Positions 1 through 12,450 of a stretch of DNA of 64,000 bases are shown here, piece by piece (the first letter of the stretch is position 1; every line of letters begins with the position of its first letter). The DNA is from Sipunculus nudus (taxonomy: Eukaryota > Annelida > Sipuncula > Golfingiida > Sipunculidae). Location of the stretch: contig CM049311.1 of the NCBI GenBank assembly GCA_026874595.1, positions 48,237,676 through 48,301,675 on the forward strand, read 5' to 3'. A program made the translations under genes and the position numbers. The notes under the pieces are model-generated. The model had not been told where the DNA came from. It did no database searches and saw only the letters and a list, made by a program, of their open reading frames with translations.

Positions 1-3000
1 AATTAATTTCATCGATCACTCGTAATAAGGCTATTCACCATACCATTGGTTCTTGTACGAGTTTGCAAACAATGTTATATTTCTGTAATAATTATATATA
101 TTTTGTCATATTTTATTCAAAATCCATAATATTCATATTATATAAATAAGCTATATAAATACAAACTCGAAGTCAACTTGTAATAGCTGAACCTTATAAT
201 CAAAAGGTTTCTGTCTCTGATTTGACCAGTCCCTCGATCGGCCTTCAACTGGTCCAGAGTTGGGCCGAATGGGCCTTATTTTATGTTGATGGGGGGCCTC
301 TTGATTAAAAGTTTGTTCTATGAAGAGATTATAATCATCAACAGATAATTATATGTTTTAATAGGATTTTTTGAATATATTAGTAGCACATTTATTATAT
401 GACGAATCTCCCTTAATGTAAATCCCTTTAGTAAAAAGATATATGTGCTGCTACTGCCGACCTCTGTCGGTAGGTCCGAACACTATTGGGATGTGATATA
501 TTGAGAAACACAATATGGCAGCAGTGTCGCCAGAAGCCTTTAACAACTTCCCATAAATGGATTTAATAACATTAACACTAAAAAATTAGAATCTTAATAG
601 TGAGCCGGTTTGCTAATGAGACGCGATGTCATTTTTTACTCTATTGTAGACATATGATATCTGTATTTACATTAAAGAAATATTGCAAGTTTGTGTAATC
701 GAACTGCACAACCGGTCTAAAAGTTACCATTCAGCCATTGGTAACTTGCATTTTAGTCTCTCATTACATATACATGCATGTTTCTGTAAACCGATTTGAA
801 CTTCTAACGGGTGCCCAAGTGTGAAACATATATTAACTCTTCAGTAACTGACATATAACCTGACACAGTTTGTAATTTGTCGTTACACCGCAGGTGTGTG
901 GGAAGGGATCACGAACTTGAGTAATACAAAATGAAACCTGTAGACAGCAAATTTCCCATGTATTTGTGACATCAGAGGTAAATTTAATAGACATGTTTTA
1001 TGTGTAAATCGATATCGCTTCACTTCCTAGTTCTTTGAACCAGCCAAAACACAGGAAGAGGAACTGCCTACATTGAAAGTATGATTGAAATATACCCGAT
1101 CATTTTGTATAAATTTATATCTAAAAACTAAACTCGTTTGGTTATCATAAATACTATAATTCAGAAGACCTAAAAGGTTAGTCATCGGAAACTAATAAAG
1201 ACACAAAACTTAAAATTTTGCATGTAAATTTTGATGTATTCATGTCCGCTTTATGTGCCATTATTTATTTCAACAGCATCAACGCCCCTTATTAGCGATT
1301 TACTATTGCTAAACTTTTTTTTGCTACACGTTAACGTTTAGCCATAAAGTGTTTAACATAAGTTTGGTGAACATGTCATCCACGCATCCACGTAGATTGC
1401 AGTGGCAAGTTTTGACACAGGTATTGTTAATGCACTGTAATTAAAATTTTCCTTCAAAACACACTTTCTATCTGCATGTTGAGAAATCGGATTTGGTGTA
1501 TTATATTTATTTTGCAAACGAAATCTATATACCTAGTATTTGATTTTATTTTATACAAGTATGTAAGGTTTCTAAACAGCTATAACATGACTCTGTCTAA
1601 ATATTGAATAAGAATAAAACCGGTGAATATATATTTGATAACGGAAAAGCTGAAGTGATAGTTTATATAATACACCTGTTACAGTATGTCGACAGTATTT
1701 GAAACTGTTAACATATATATGTGTAGACATGTTATAGGATCTCTTTAATCTTTTGGCTTACTTTCAGTATTATTTTACCCATATTCCTGGAAAGTTTTCT
1801 GTGATACCAAATTATAACTTTACTGTATTGCGTATCAAGAAACTTATATATAGTCATCAGGGATGACGAAAACGCTCGTTGTAGGTCTGACGGTACATTA
1901 TACCAGTCGATCATCACAGTTATACGAGACGTTATGTCGCTCAAGGCGGCTTATATTTATGGTAATATGATGATTAATATATATACGTCCGTATTGTGAA
2001 TACTACAGCGTGATGGTAGGTTTTGTTACCTGTATACACTCAACTGCTGCGTATTTTTTAATATATTATAATCATCCCATGCTGTATGGTTGGAGTTGTT
2101 GCTGTTTGTTATATATGATTAAATAAACTTGTTCTTCACCAGTCGGGTCTTTGTATTGTTTTTGTCAAACGTGTCTCGGTGTATATGTCTAATAATCTTT
2201 ATTCGTACATATATGTATGGTACAAGCGAGATATGTAAATCAGTTAGTCAGGGAGATTTACTAAGGAAATATGAAAGGAATAAAAGGATCAACTGGTGGA
2301 CAAAAATTGAAGTAAACCTCAATGTGTAGATACAAATTCGATCATTACTTCAATATTAATACTAGAACACTCGTTCAGGCATGCACGTAATGTCATCTGT
2401 ACATGCAATTATATTCCCCTTTACAGTGAACCTTGGAAGGTTACTGGAGATTTAAGAGGTTTCTTTCTATTTCGTACTTTTACTTCACATTTAAGACGCT
2501 ATATTTTATCCCCAAGTGGTTCTCAGATATGCAGTGACTGAGACAATTTAAAAAATCATGTAATGAGAAATATTTTGTAATCTGGTGGTGATCTTTTCTC
2601 GTCTATGAATATAATAGGTCCAGATATATCAATGTGTTTATGAAAGAAAATCTGATATCTGTGAAAGAAAATCTTATATACATTGATTGATTTCATATTC
2701 GCGAGGTTGAATAATTTTTGCTAAGGTCCGATTTTCTCGATCGTTTATGTATAACACAATGATGAAAGTAACAACTACACAGAACTCGGAGGGCATACCA
2801 CCACCAAGACCAAATATTCGTCCAAATCACATTCCATAATAAGTGTAAATTACTCCTTTATACTATAGCCCCCTTTCCTGTCCCACATAGTATCATTATA
2901 ATTTACCAGTGGCAGGGCCATGTTTACAGACGTGTACCAAAAGACAAAACGTATCTTGTCATCTTTGTCTGCATGGACACGCTCAAAAATTTTATCAGGA

Positions 3001-3740
3001 TTTCGATGTTCCGCACCCTTGGCCCCAAATTTCATTTAAATGCACGCTTCAGCAGAGGCGGAAGCATATTGGACAGGCGCCTTAAGGAATTGATGTAAAC
3101 GTTGAACATGAAGCCGTTCAAGGGGAGTCTGAACCCATCTCTCCCAATCTCGATTTTTTTATCTTTGGGTGCAAATGGGGCATTGTATATAGATCTATTT
3201 GTGGTACATTCTATATTTCAAAACTATTTACAATTTTATACTAAAACATATCCAAATGAGCGGAAAATCGTTTCAAAAAGCTTTGTACCATATTTGTTCT
3301 TGAGGTTTAGAGTTGTGACGTTCACCCTTGCATCATATTTACCATAACAACACCAAAAAGGTCATACCTTTAAAACGCACAATCAAAACAAACAAGCTAA
3401 GAAAAAATAAGCAATTTCCCCCAACCTTTGTTATTTTTGTGATTGCATATATTCTCTTTTTGTTATCAGACTGATAAAGTACAAGGTGTAATCAGAATAA
3501 AAATGAAAAAAAAAAACTGCCTCTAACACAAAAACAGATTGCTGACCGACGACAAAGATAATAATATGAAAATGAAAGGGGATGTGACCATGAACCACTT
3601 TGATAAATAATAATAATGGTATTGTTGTTGGTATAGCAACGAGGGAAATTCCTGACGAATGGACCGTGGTGAGACTTAAAAGCTCTGCCGAGATAATCCG
3701 GGGCTCTAGCGGGATAATTTCTGCCAAAAAACACCCCGGA
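1..3740. other. AT-rich non-coding stretch
   Basis: I see no gene here on either strand. Open frames are short, have no recognisable domain and no convincing splice sites. Composition is AT-rich with scattered TATATA runs. It may be intergenic or the intron of a gene outside the window. Confidence 0.5.
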
Positions 3741-3742
3741 TC

Positions 3743-3783
3743 ACCACGGACCACCCCGGACCGTATCCGGGGTGATCCGTGGT
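3743..3783. repeat. Long GC-rich hairpin
   Basis: Two 18-base arms (3743-3760 and 3766-3783) pair with one mismatch around the 5-base loop CCGTA. The arms are built from CCGGA/CACCCCGGA-type words, and a further partial copy of CACCCCGGATCACCAC precedes the left arm. It is far more GC-rich than its surroundings. It may be the end of a mobile element; no partner end was found nearby. Confidence 0.7.
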
Positions 3784-5176
3784 AATCATTGCCTATCCGT
3801 AGTACTGCCTGCTTCAGTGGGACTGTAGCTTAAGGAACATTCTAGCCTCTCTTCGCTGTTCAACTCTATACAAGGCCATATATGTGCAGTAGCTATTATC
3901 TCCTTTATGACCTTAAATAATTACACTTGATAGGGGACTTCTCAGATTCATAGTGAACTTTTTTTTATATCTTTAAAACCATAGTAAATCTTTATAACCA
4001 TGAATTAGTGAAATAAAACTAACTCTCTGTATCACCAACACGGTTTAAAATTAAATATATAGAATGTAATGATCTTGAGATCCTAAAATAGACATGCTAT
4101 TCATGCTATAACCCGAGTGTGCACCAATCAAGTTTTAGAACAGGAATTGGATTTCACAACAGTGTAGAGGCGACCGATATCATAAATTTTTTGAAACATT
4201 TTAAATATAAAAAAAAACTGCGTGGAAGTTTTAACACCTGGAATTAACGGAGGTTCCGCCTCGCTCATGATGATCTTACAATGGTTATGTTCAAGAACTT
4301 GAATACCAGACATGATGGACTATTGCCACTGATTCATCATATAACCAAATTCTTTATATATTGACATATTTGACAAAAATTATATATATTTAAACATATT
4401 TTGTATACTTTGAGCATACTGGCAGGGAAATTTGCTGATATGAAATAGTCAGGTGTGATCGCAGATATATCATCTATATACGCCCAAATGCGCACTAACA
4501 TCAAATCGTGACTGTCCTTGAAGTAAGTGTGGTCAATGTAACATAACTTGAAATGGAAGAAAGTTCATAAGCACATGCTCTCAGTGCTATGGCCAAAGAC
4601 GTATTGCTTGAAATGAAAATTGGAACTGTTATAGTTCCTGTGTGAACTATCATATAACACAATGTATATTTGCCCTACATATTCATTTCAATCAATGTTA
4701 TATGTGAAAGATAAAGTTACAAATCATATTGAATTCATTCTTATTGGCTCCACCTTGACCGTATATATGTGTTCATACCCGTTCGTGTATGTGTTTTTTC
4801 ACAACATAACATTCATATAAGAAAATGTTGTACAACCTATAAGTTTACCAGAGGACATTATGAACACAAATACAATATAATCAAAACACCTTTTGCAGAT
4901 TGTAAACCTGACTTTTTACAACAACAAAGTTTATTGTAGAAAGGCCTCATGGCCCAAAGTACAAATAACTTAAGTAACATATAAATATACACAAGGTTGC
5001 CATCACTTTCTGCCAATATGTGCTTAATCATGTTAAAAGATATATATGTCGTAGAAAAGAATTGCACTGATATACACAAATGAAAATATATATGTGTACA
5101 ATTATCAATTATACATAAAATTACAGTATTCAGTGAATTTAATGATTTAAGTACTACTTTATGGAATATTATTTTT
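3784..5176. other. Non-coding stretch
   Basis: No coding or RNA gene recognised. A short piece near 4745-4800 (Pro-Val-like spacing CCCGTTCGTGTATGTG) resembles the start of the repeat at 5706-5990. Confidence 0.4.
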
Positions 5177-5680
5177 TTAAATGTTTTCCTGTCTTAATAA
5201 ATATACACCTAAATCATATTGTATCTTGTGATTCTGTGTTCTCAAAATCTGAATAAGCCCATATTTATTTTGTGGAAAATTCTGTATAAATGATAAAAAT
5301 TTATTTCTTAAATCTTTATATCTGGAACACTTGAAAAGAATATGGACCTCATCTTCAATTTCATCATTCTTACAAAATTTACAGAGTCTCATATTTACTG
5401 GAGTATTACTTCTTCTGCCTACTTCAATCTCAAAATCATGGTCACTTAGTCGAAATTTTGTTAAAACCTGTCTATAGATGTATGGGATATTATTTAAGTA
5501 TCGTTCTGGTTCAATGCCTGATTTTACTTCACTATATATACTGAGTTTGGATTTTTCTTTAATTTCAGATAACATCTCTTGCTGTCCGATATCCTTGACT
5601 CTTTGTAGAAACATATCAATGAACATTTTTTTCATCACCAACTCCCTGTTCTAACCATGCATGGCATAATCATAATTTTT
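5177..5680 (-). mobile_element. LINE (non-LTR retrotransposon) 3' fragment
   Basis: The minus-strand frame of about 154 codons is the C-terminal tail of a LINE reverse-transcriptase polyprotein. It shows FRLSDHDFEIEVGRR, then the zinc-binding pattern CKFC followed by a Glu/Asp-rich spacer and VHILFKC (C-x2-C ... H-x4-C), and the DLRNKFL stretch that usually follows it. The reverse-transcriptase and endonuclease parts are absent, so the copy is 5'-truncated, which is usual for LINEs. Upstream of residue 6 the natural frame continues as WLEQGVGDEK only if one A is removed from the A run near 5630, so a frameshift breaks it. It is a dead remnant. Family assignment within LINEs is not possible from this piece. 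Confidence 0.75.
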
Positions 5681-5705
5681 AAAAGTAATGAAAATATCAT
5701 TGCCT

Positions 5706-5990
5706 CGCCAGGAGGGTATGCGGTAATACCCGTTCGTGTGTGTGTGTTGGTGTGTTTATTCACAACAGAACTCCCGCAATCATGAAAGGAAGTGCATGAA
5801 ATTTTCGTGACATTTCGGGGATAGGCCAATTAAGAATTCAGTAGTTTTTTGTTTGGACCCGTCACATGATCCGGATTCAGGAAGGTCATCAAGAAATATT
5901 CACAGATATATAGTCACTTATGCACGAATTAACCTGGGAATATGGGCCGAATAAGTGAATGCAAACACGGGTTTAGAAGCTTCCAACATT
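5706..5990 (+). repeat. Interspersed repeat, copy 1 (mate at 52088)
   Basis: This stretch aligns over its full length with 52088-52340. Shared blocks include CCAGGAGGGTA at the start, the GTGTGTGTGT run, CACAAC followed by CAATCATGAA, TGAAATTTT, and GAATAAGTGAATG at the end. Pieces also resemble 4745-4800 and 6690-6730. The class is unknown; no terminal inverted repeats were seen. Confidence 0.65.
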
Positions 5991-5994
5991 AGCC

Positions 5995-6024
5995 CCCCCC
6001 CCCCCCCCCCCCACCCCACCCCCA
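5995..6024. repeat. Poly-C tract
   Basis: An uninterrupted run of about 18 C followed by CCACCCCACCCCC. Such tracts recur at 12861, 13063 and 63289 and are prone to assembly length errors. Confidence 0.9.
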
Positions 6025-6029
6025 GCCTT

Positions 6030-8640
6030 GAAGGAAAGCTTATACATTTCTTCTTTATTGTGTAAGTTTAACGTTCTGAATTTCAATTCAAGCATCAACA
6101 AAGTTTTTATATGACATAATCAGGTGTTAATAGGAAATAAAATATCCAAAAGCCCACGACCAGGTCATATATGCCAAGAATAAAGGCTTTGAGCACTACT
6201 CCATTCGAGGATGAATTGAAATTAACTGGTGTTCTTTGCCAAGGAAAACGCCCCATTACGTGCGAAGTCTTTCAAAAACATATGGTTACCAGCAGCTGGA
6301 GAAAATTTCAGCCTAAATATGTAATAACTTCTAAGGAAAACTGAGGGGAAACTTTAATGTTTAGTGAATTTGATCACAAATGCATAAAACAATTGAGTCT
6401 AAAGACCAAGGGTTAACTTGACATTTCTAGTCACCGAGCTTTTTTTTTAAATGACTGAAAAGGGGGTTACTGGGAGAGAAGTATGGTTAGGAGGTCAACT
6501 TGAGATACAATTAGACTAAAATTGGACCATTTAGGTTGCACAAACCCTAATACTAATGTGATTCGTGCAACCTCCCCGGAAAGGTATTATAATAATTAGT
6601 ATGTCTGGGTAACATTTACTTTTCATACATTTTAAGAGTGTCCCATTTTTTATAAGCATCTTCCTGTTTATCATTTATAGGACCTTATTAAAGATACTGA
6701 TGACATAATCATGACATTTCGGGAATGCGCCAGAGGAATTGTAATTATTTATTATGGTTCTGTATTCATTTTGTGTGGGTTTCTATAAATATTTTGGTAT
6801 TTGTTTTTGACAACAACATGGAAAGTTATAGCATTGTATGGCTTTCAATTTGTATATGGCCTGTTGAAATTTTGTTATCTCTAAACTTTCATTCCTATCC
6901 ATACAAGAGGGAGGGGAGTGCATGGATATTTTTACTTTCGACTTGCAATAAGCCTCGAATGGATTATTGACTTTCAGTGACTGGTTTGATGTTTGTTCAC
7001 GTTGTAGTTGTTGAGACATGAAGCTTTTCTTAGATGATCCATGGTATTCAGATTGCTATGATACATCTGTGATGTCTCTGTTTATATTTATGTATTTTGG
7101 GTGAAATATGACTGATTATCTGATGGTGTAATATGAACCAATATACCGGCATAGCACTTTAACCATGTGCTGAATAACGCATAATGTTAGGTGATATTGA
7201 GCTTCTTTAAAACTAAGACAAAATCTTGGTTAAAATAGATTTGAAATTTATATAAAATAGATTTAAAATTATTCATTTCAATATTATTGTCCGTCATCCC
7301 AGAGAGCTCTATATGGAAGTGCTGTCAACTTCAGCTATTCGTATACTGCTTGAAGCAGAAAAAAATATCTGATAACATCTATGGTGCATTTCCCAAGCAA
7401 TAATACTTAAAAATATTAGGGTATGAAGGGAGGAAAAAAATTTAAAAATTAAAGGGGCACGTAGAAACTTTTCCGGGTGGATCTGCTAGTTGATGAAAAG
7501 TCTGTGTTACCTTTTTTGATACACCCTTTTCAAAAGGGATTTTAAAGAGATAATTGCCAGATATAATTTTGTTGAAACAAAGATAATTTACGAATAAAAT
7601 ATATTCCTTTCAGATGGAAAACACCACAACGAAAGCTACAGATAATTAAAACATTTAACTTACTTTCATGAACTAAAAAGCAACGAAGGTGGAATGCAAT
7701 GGGTCCTGTTCCGGAACCATGTGGTGATGGTATCTGTTACCAAAAATACTTTACTTATAATTTCTTAATTTTTCTTAGCGTTAGTACACTAACGAATATC
7801 CATTTATATTAATGATCTCAATAATTCTGTAACAACCCTCTGTAATGCAATTTTCTCTATTTCTGTATTCCTTAAACTGCAGTCTGTAATATACAGTATC
7901 GAAAGTCCCGAAACTACACTAGTATGACTACGAAAAGTCTTTAAAGTTCTATCGGTAACATAAAAGTCGACCGCCACAAGTTTTTGTCGGAATTAATATA
8001 CTGTATTTTCTTCCTTTTTTTGTATAGCCATTTAACGTTAATTCAACGGCTACTCATTTATGTCAGGGTCACTTGGGTTTCATAATGGTGGGCATAAGAC
8101 GTTTGAGCTGAGAGAAGAAAATATCCACGCCCGATTATTTAATATTTAGTCATATTTATTATTTATTTAAGAAATTTTCGCTCTTTCTATTAGTGTTGTT
8201 GTCTTTGGTCAAGTATGTGAATGATGACGATGAGAATTATGTATGACTGAATGTCTGAAAGGTTGAAAGAACCTGGATCACGAAATATTTCGTGACATGG
8301 GTAAACCTCCTTTGTTAAGGCATGTTAATGTTCGCTATAAAGTGTATATATATTAAATGAAACCCTTGGGGTTGAAATATACGGGGCGGTTGGGGGCTGA
8401 AAGAATGGTAGTATTTCAGATGTTTTTATTTGACTGCGAAACGGGCTGCCAGTATAAATTTTAGTCGTGGGTTAAACTTTTCGGTCTTTGCAAGTAAACC
8501 AGTTAAAACATTTATATTTTGCCCCATATACGGAATCATTCATCTTAATTTTATTATCATGAACATTTTTTTTAATGCAAGGGAGAATTATCTTGAATTT
8601 CACGCGTAATGGAGAATGCATTCTTAATATTGTGACCAAG
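6030..8640. other. Non-coding stretch
   Basis: No gene recognised. Frames of about 80 codons near 6725-7020 overlap on both strands and have no domain signature or flanking splice sites. Confidence 0.4.
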
Positions 8641-8781
8641 CCATGCTATTATATATCAAAATTACAAAATACTTTATTCAAATGTTTTATTATCAAAACA
8701 CAAATGACCAGATCACATATCGATATATATGCATGTATAAAAGACTAGATATGCCCGGCTTCCTGATCTCTTCTTTATTTC

Positions 8782-9011
8782 AGTCCTGCCGGAGTAAGAG
8801 GTCATCTCATGCCGAACAAAAGGATAAATTCGGCACTTTTAATATTCCAGATGAAAGTCGCATACAACGATTGTCTTATATTTCTGAAACATACAACGTA
8901 TACATACATGAGATATATACACAGCAGAAAACCGCTTTGTTATGCATCACCATCAAGCACAAGACATTTGTAAGACATCTAGCTGTGGTTGGCTTCATAT
9001 TGGCGTTGTAA
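8782..9011 (+). CDS. Possible terminal exon, unknown product
   Basis: A pyrimidine-rich tract ending TTATTTCAG at 8781 is followed by about 75 open codons with ordinary amino-acid composition, starting SCRSKRSSHAEQKDKFGTFN, then NIPDESRIQRLSYISETYNV and a hydrophobic end VVGFILAL before a stop. It could be the last exon of a plus-strand gene. No upstream exon was identified, and the frame runs towards a TA microsatellite, so chance is a real alternative. Confidence 0.15.
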
Positions 9012-9052
9012 AATTTTTCTGGATTTTCCACTTTTCCATAGAGTGCTCAGTG

Positions 9053-9055
<3 letters not shown>

Positions 9056-9113
<58 letters not shown>
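9056..9113. repeat. (TA)n microsatellite, 58 bp
   Basis: Perfect TA/AT alternation without interruption. Translated frames of alternating Ile-Tyr across it are artefacts. Confidence 0.97.
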
Positions 9114-9116
<3 letters not shown>

Positions 9117-9755
9117 CATATATACATTATTTTATGAATATACATTATTGTATGAACTTTTTAATATGTACCAAATTCTTAACTATCTTAAACATTGAGG
9201 ACAGAAGGATACATCGAAATGTGGAAGTGGAAATTCTTGTTCAAAATTAATTGACAGGTTATTGAGGTTATTGTAACTAATGAGGTTATAGTATAAATGA
9301 CAAGCTTTATCCAGTATAATTACATTTTTAATAATGTAAACCTCCCGCACTCAACTGACTGTAATACTGTAGTATAACAAGTGAAACGCCATCTTACGGC
9401 GACCACACATGCACCCCTTGCTTGCCGGCCCTTCAACCCTATATCATAACAACATATACACATGTATATATAAATCTCGTTTAATACGACCACCCTGCTA
9501 CTAAGTCATTTACACGTATATGTGAGACACTCCCGGCAAAATGACATTAATCCATTAGTTAACGAATATACGTGAATATGGTTTAAACCTTTCACGATAT
9601 AGGTTCAAGTGACATTGCGAATTTTGTGTTTTGTACCAAACAACCAGGCGCTGTAAGCAGCCTTCCCTTTTCTTTCAGAAAAGATGGTCGTTTTCACGCC
9701 CACGGGTGTGAAATCGCGTCAGAATACTTTATTGTCATAATATATACCTTGACAA

Positions 9756-9758
<3 letters not shown>
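9114..9758. other. Non-coding spacer
   Basis: No gene recognised. A TTTATT at about 9728 (AATAAA on the minus strand) could serve as a distal polyadenylation signal for the minus-strand gene at 10 kb, but it lies beyond the next TA array. Confidence 0.3.

Positions 9759-9818
<60 letters not shown>
9759..9818. repeat. (TA)n microsatellite, 60 bp
   Basis: Perfect AT alternation, about 160 bp beyond the stop codon of the minus-strand gene. Confidence 0.97.
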
Positions 9819-9821
<3 letters not shown>

Positions 9822-9975
9822 TATAACGATTGAAGCGCCTTTGCCGGGACTAACGAACAGAGTGTCTTACGATATGTAGGACAGCGCTTCCAAAGTCTCC
9901 AAAATTTGATGGATACTAACATTGGATGTGAGTGAACAGTAATATAACTGCTTTGAAAATCATTTTAAGTTTGAT

Positions 9976-10680
9976 TTAATTTGCGAAAACTCCAGCACTG
10001 TCCTCGTGACGTCTGAAGGATTCTGTCGCTTCCGTTCGTTGAGGGGGTTCTTCAAAATCAAATGGGAGCGAAGTGTCTGAGTCAGTTGTTCCCCTTGGGG
10101 TAGACACGGGTGTCTCGTATTCAATAAAAGTTGTTTCTTGTTGCTCCCCGATTTCATGGTAAACATTACTTGATCGTGACTGAGATTGGTTACGTAGCGA
10201 CGTAGTAAGCAGATTACCCCCTGACAGTGAGAGATGACCCCGCCCAAAGTTACTCGTGGTTGGTCCATTGGTTTGATTCCGGTTACTCAGGACGAATCCA
10301 TTTGGTATTGAGTGGGGATCACGCTCGAACGTCCGTGGAAGTGTTGAGTAGCGTCCATCCTGTAGTGACGTCTCAAATTCGTTTGCCCCAGTAATTTCAA
10401 CACGCGGTATGTCTGTCCTGTGGGCTATACCACGATTCCAGGGGTTACTGTCAACGTGATTGTCAGTGACGTCAATGACGTCAGTGTCGGGTGGCGGGGT
10501 CATTGGAACCTCCTCATGGTATCGTCTGCTGCGCCGGTCGTTTCGGACCATGATAGCGAATACGAGGCATATGATAATGAGGCACTCCACGCCTGCTACC
10601 CCAGAAATGACGTAAATCCCGATTGTGTGATAAATACACAGGTCCCACAGATCTGGGTTGTGATCGGTATCATTAGACAT
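9976..10680 (-). CDS. Single-pass transmembrane protein, unknown family
   Basis: A 234-codon frame starts at ATG 10680 and stops with TAA at 9976. Residues 1-19 form a short polar segment with an N-glycosylation site (NDT). Residues 20-45 are strongly hydrophobic (VISGVAGVECLIIICLVFAI) and are followed at once by RNDRRSRR, a positive-inside anchor, so the tail should be cytoplasmic. The remaining 185 residues are hydrophilic and Ser/Thr/Pro-rich with tyrosine sites (NVYHEI, FIEYETP, RYSTLP) and PPP, suggesting a signalling or adaptor-binding tail. A good 3' splice site (TTTTGTCTTGCAG) ends at 10746, so the exon begins at 10745. No signal peptide is present in this frame. An in-frame TGA lies two codons before the ATG, and the frame is open again above it as far as the splice site. 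I do not recognise the family. Confidence 0.65.
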   Translation of the reverse strand: MSNDTDHNPDLWDLCIYHTIGIYVISGVAGVECLIIICLVFAIMVRNDRRSRRYHEEVPMTPPPDTDVIDVTDNHVDSNPWNRGIAHRTDIPRVEITGANEFETSLQDGRYSTLPRTFERDPHSIPNGFVLSNRNQTNGPTTSNFGRGHLSLSGGNLLTTSLRNQSQSRSSNVYHEIGEQQETTFIEYETPVSTPRGTTDSDTSLPFDFEEPPQRTEATESFRRHEDSAGVFAN

Positions 10681-11097
10681 ATCTCACGATAGCTGGTTAT
10701 TTCCTTTCAGGCAACGAATGACAACAGTCACGATCTGGTCGACATCTGCAAGACAAAAGATTTTTTAAACTTTCTACTTCAGATAAATAATATAATTTTG
10801 CATCTTAATTCTTATCACGAAATCCCCCTTTTGGGAATGTATTTTTTGCATCCACCGGACTTCACACTAGATCAGTTTCACTGATGACACTGAGTCCCTT
10901 TCGACAATTCAGTGTACACTGATTTATTCAAATTCAATATATTTACATAAGACCTTTATTTTTTCTAGCGAAGTTGGGCCAGCATAGTTAACCTTTTGCT
11001 TTTTAGGGATTCTTAAGGCCAATCGCATATTTCTGTATTTTTCCGAATTAATTAAAAAAAATCATATATATAAACACCCGAGGATGGTTAATAACAC

Positions 11098-11333
11098 CTG
11101 AAGAGGTTCCGACCAGATGCAGACGAGCATCATAATCTTGCGCATTGTCACATCCAAGGTCCGCTTTTAAGTTTAATACGCTCCCCACGCTGCGGTTATA
11201 TATACAATGCAGATCTCCAGAAATTGTAATCAGACCAATGAGAGCACGGCATTGCATTGTGCATCCAACTCCAAGTTTTAAATCCGCAACACATTTTGGT
11301 CTGATTCTTTTACCAGCCCAGGCGTTGAAAACC
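11098..11333 (-). CDS. Candidate ectodomain exon of the 10-kb membrane protein
   Basis: The minus strand shows a pyrimidine-rich 3' splice site (CTTCTCCTTAG ending at 11334), 236 open bases and a donor CAG/GTGTTA at 11098/11097. The peptide begins VFNAWAGKRIRPKC and contains five cysteines, then AQDYDARLHLVG near its end. Joined at phase 1 to the exon starting 10745 it reads on as DVDQIVTVVIRCLKGNNQLS, then TGA, then the ATG of the membrane protein, in one frame. The phase match and beta-strand-like sequence suggest an extracellular domain, but the TGA breaks it. Alternatives are a 5' UTR exon or chance. Confidence 0.25.
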
Positions 11334-11334
11334 C

Positions 11335-12089
11335 TAAGGAGAAGCCAGGAGACCTGGAACGACTGCACTCTATAACCTATGCGTGAGGAGTATGTATATT
11401 CTACATTGTATACATTCAAGTCAACAAAGTACACGTATATATAAAGGACTCGGTCACTGAATAAATAGAGTCCCTACCATCTTCGTCTGTCTGTCCAGGC
11501 CAGCAGAATGGTTATGTGAATTAATATATAAAACGCTCTTGTTATTGTGCAATCATGCAGTCTATGTGTTTACACTTAATTGGACAATATTTTTATTACA
11601 TGGAATGATAGTGCATGAATAGTCAGTCCCTTTATATTTTTATTCTTGTAAAGCCAAGTAGACTGGACTGGGCAGTCTAGAGGAAGGGAAGTTTTCTCGT
11701 GGACCGATTGTGTAAATTGACCTTTGGCCGCTTTAATATTTCTCATTTTATCCATTTCGTTTCCCATTTAGTCATGATTGATTTTCATTTTTCATATATT
11801 TTTATTCCCAAGCAAGTAAAAAGTTAATTACTTTCTAATTCAGATTCTTTGATTCTATATATGAAAAACTGTGTCCTTTGCTCCGGTAAGATAGCATCCA
11901 ACCATTTCTACAGTCATGGAGGGAGTTTTTCCATCATTATACTCTGCTGGGTATAGCCCAAAATTCCACTCGGGGAGGGGGGGGGGTCCAGGATTTAGAA
12001 AAAAGGAAGGGTCCAGGCCAGAAGGACTAATGACAAAAACTAAAAAAAGATCTGAAGGATTAGAAAAGAGGGGGGGGGGGCAGGTAGCC
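11335..12089. other. Non-coding stretch with G-runs
   Basis: No gene recognised. A TATATATAAAGG sequence near 11436 (plus strand) resembles a TATA box but no transcript can be attached to it. G-runs of about 9-12 bases occur near 11980 and 12070. Confidence 0.3.
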
Positions 12090-12450
12090 ATGACAACATG
12101 ACATTCAGACCTTTTTAAAATAAACTGATCGGGGCCTGCGAATCATGATGCAAGCCACAATTGACATCAGGTCGTGCTTTATTTGCTAAATAATGAAGAA
12201 AAAAATTTGTTACACAAAGTTTGTAGGGTCCCATCCGCTTAAAGTGGTGTGAAACCTTTGAAAAAGGTTGCGGCGGCTGAAAAAGAAGGGGTCCGAACTC
12301 CCCGGAACCCGCCCCTTTATCGATGCGCTTATGCCACTCATTTATTATTGTAGCGGCAGCCTGCCACCCAAACGTCGATGTTTTATTAACTGAAGATGTT
12401 GCAGGCCCCTATCAATTTATTTTAAAAGGCCTGAATGTCATTTTGTCAAT
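12090..12450. mobile_element. Inverted-repeat element (MITE-like), about 360 bp
   Basis: Arms of about 50 bp (12090-12139 and 12401-12450) are inverted copies of each other with a handful of differences. Shared words are ATGACATTCAG, TTTTAAAATAAA and GGGGCCTGC. The 260-bp interior has no coding potential. Long terminal inverted repeats with a short interior fit a miniature inverted-repeat transposable element; the superfamily and target duplication are not clear. Confidence 0.6.

Noticed and set aside
3431-3785. Frames of 61-107 codons around the hairpin
   Set aside because: They overlap on both strands and run through the inverted repeat; no protein signature.
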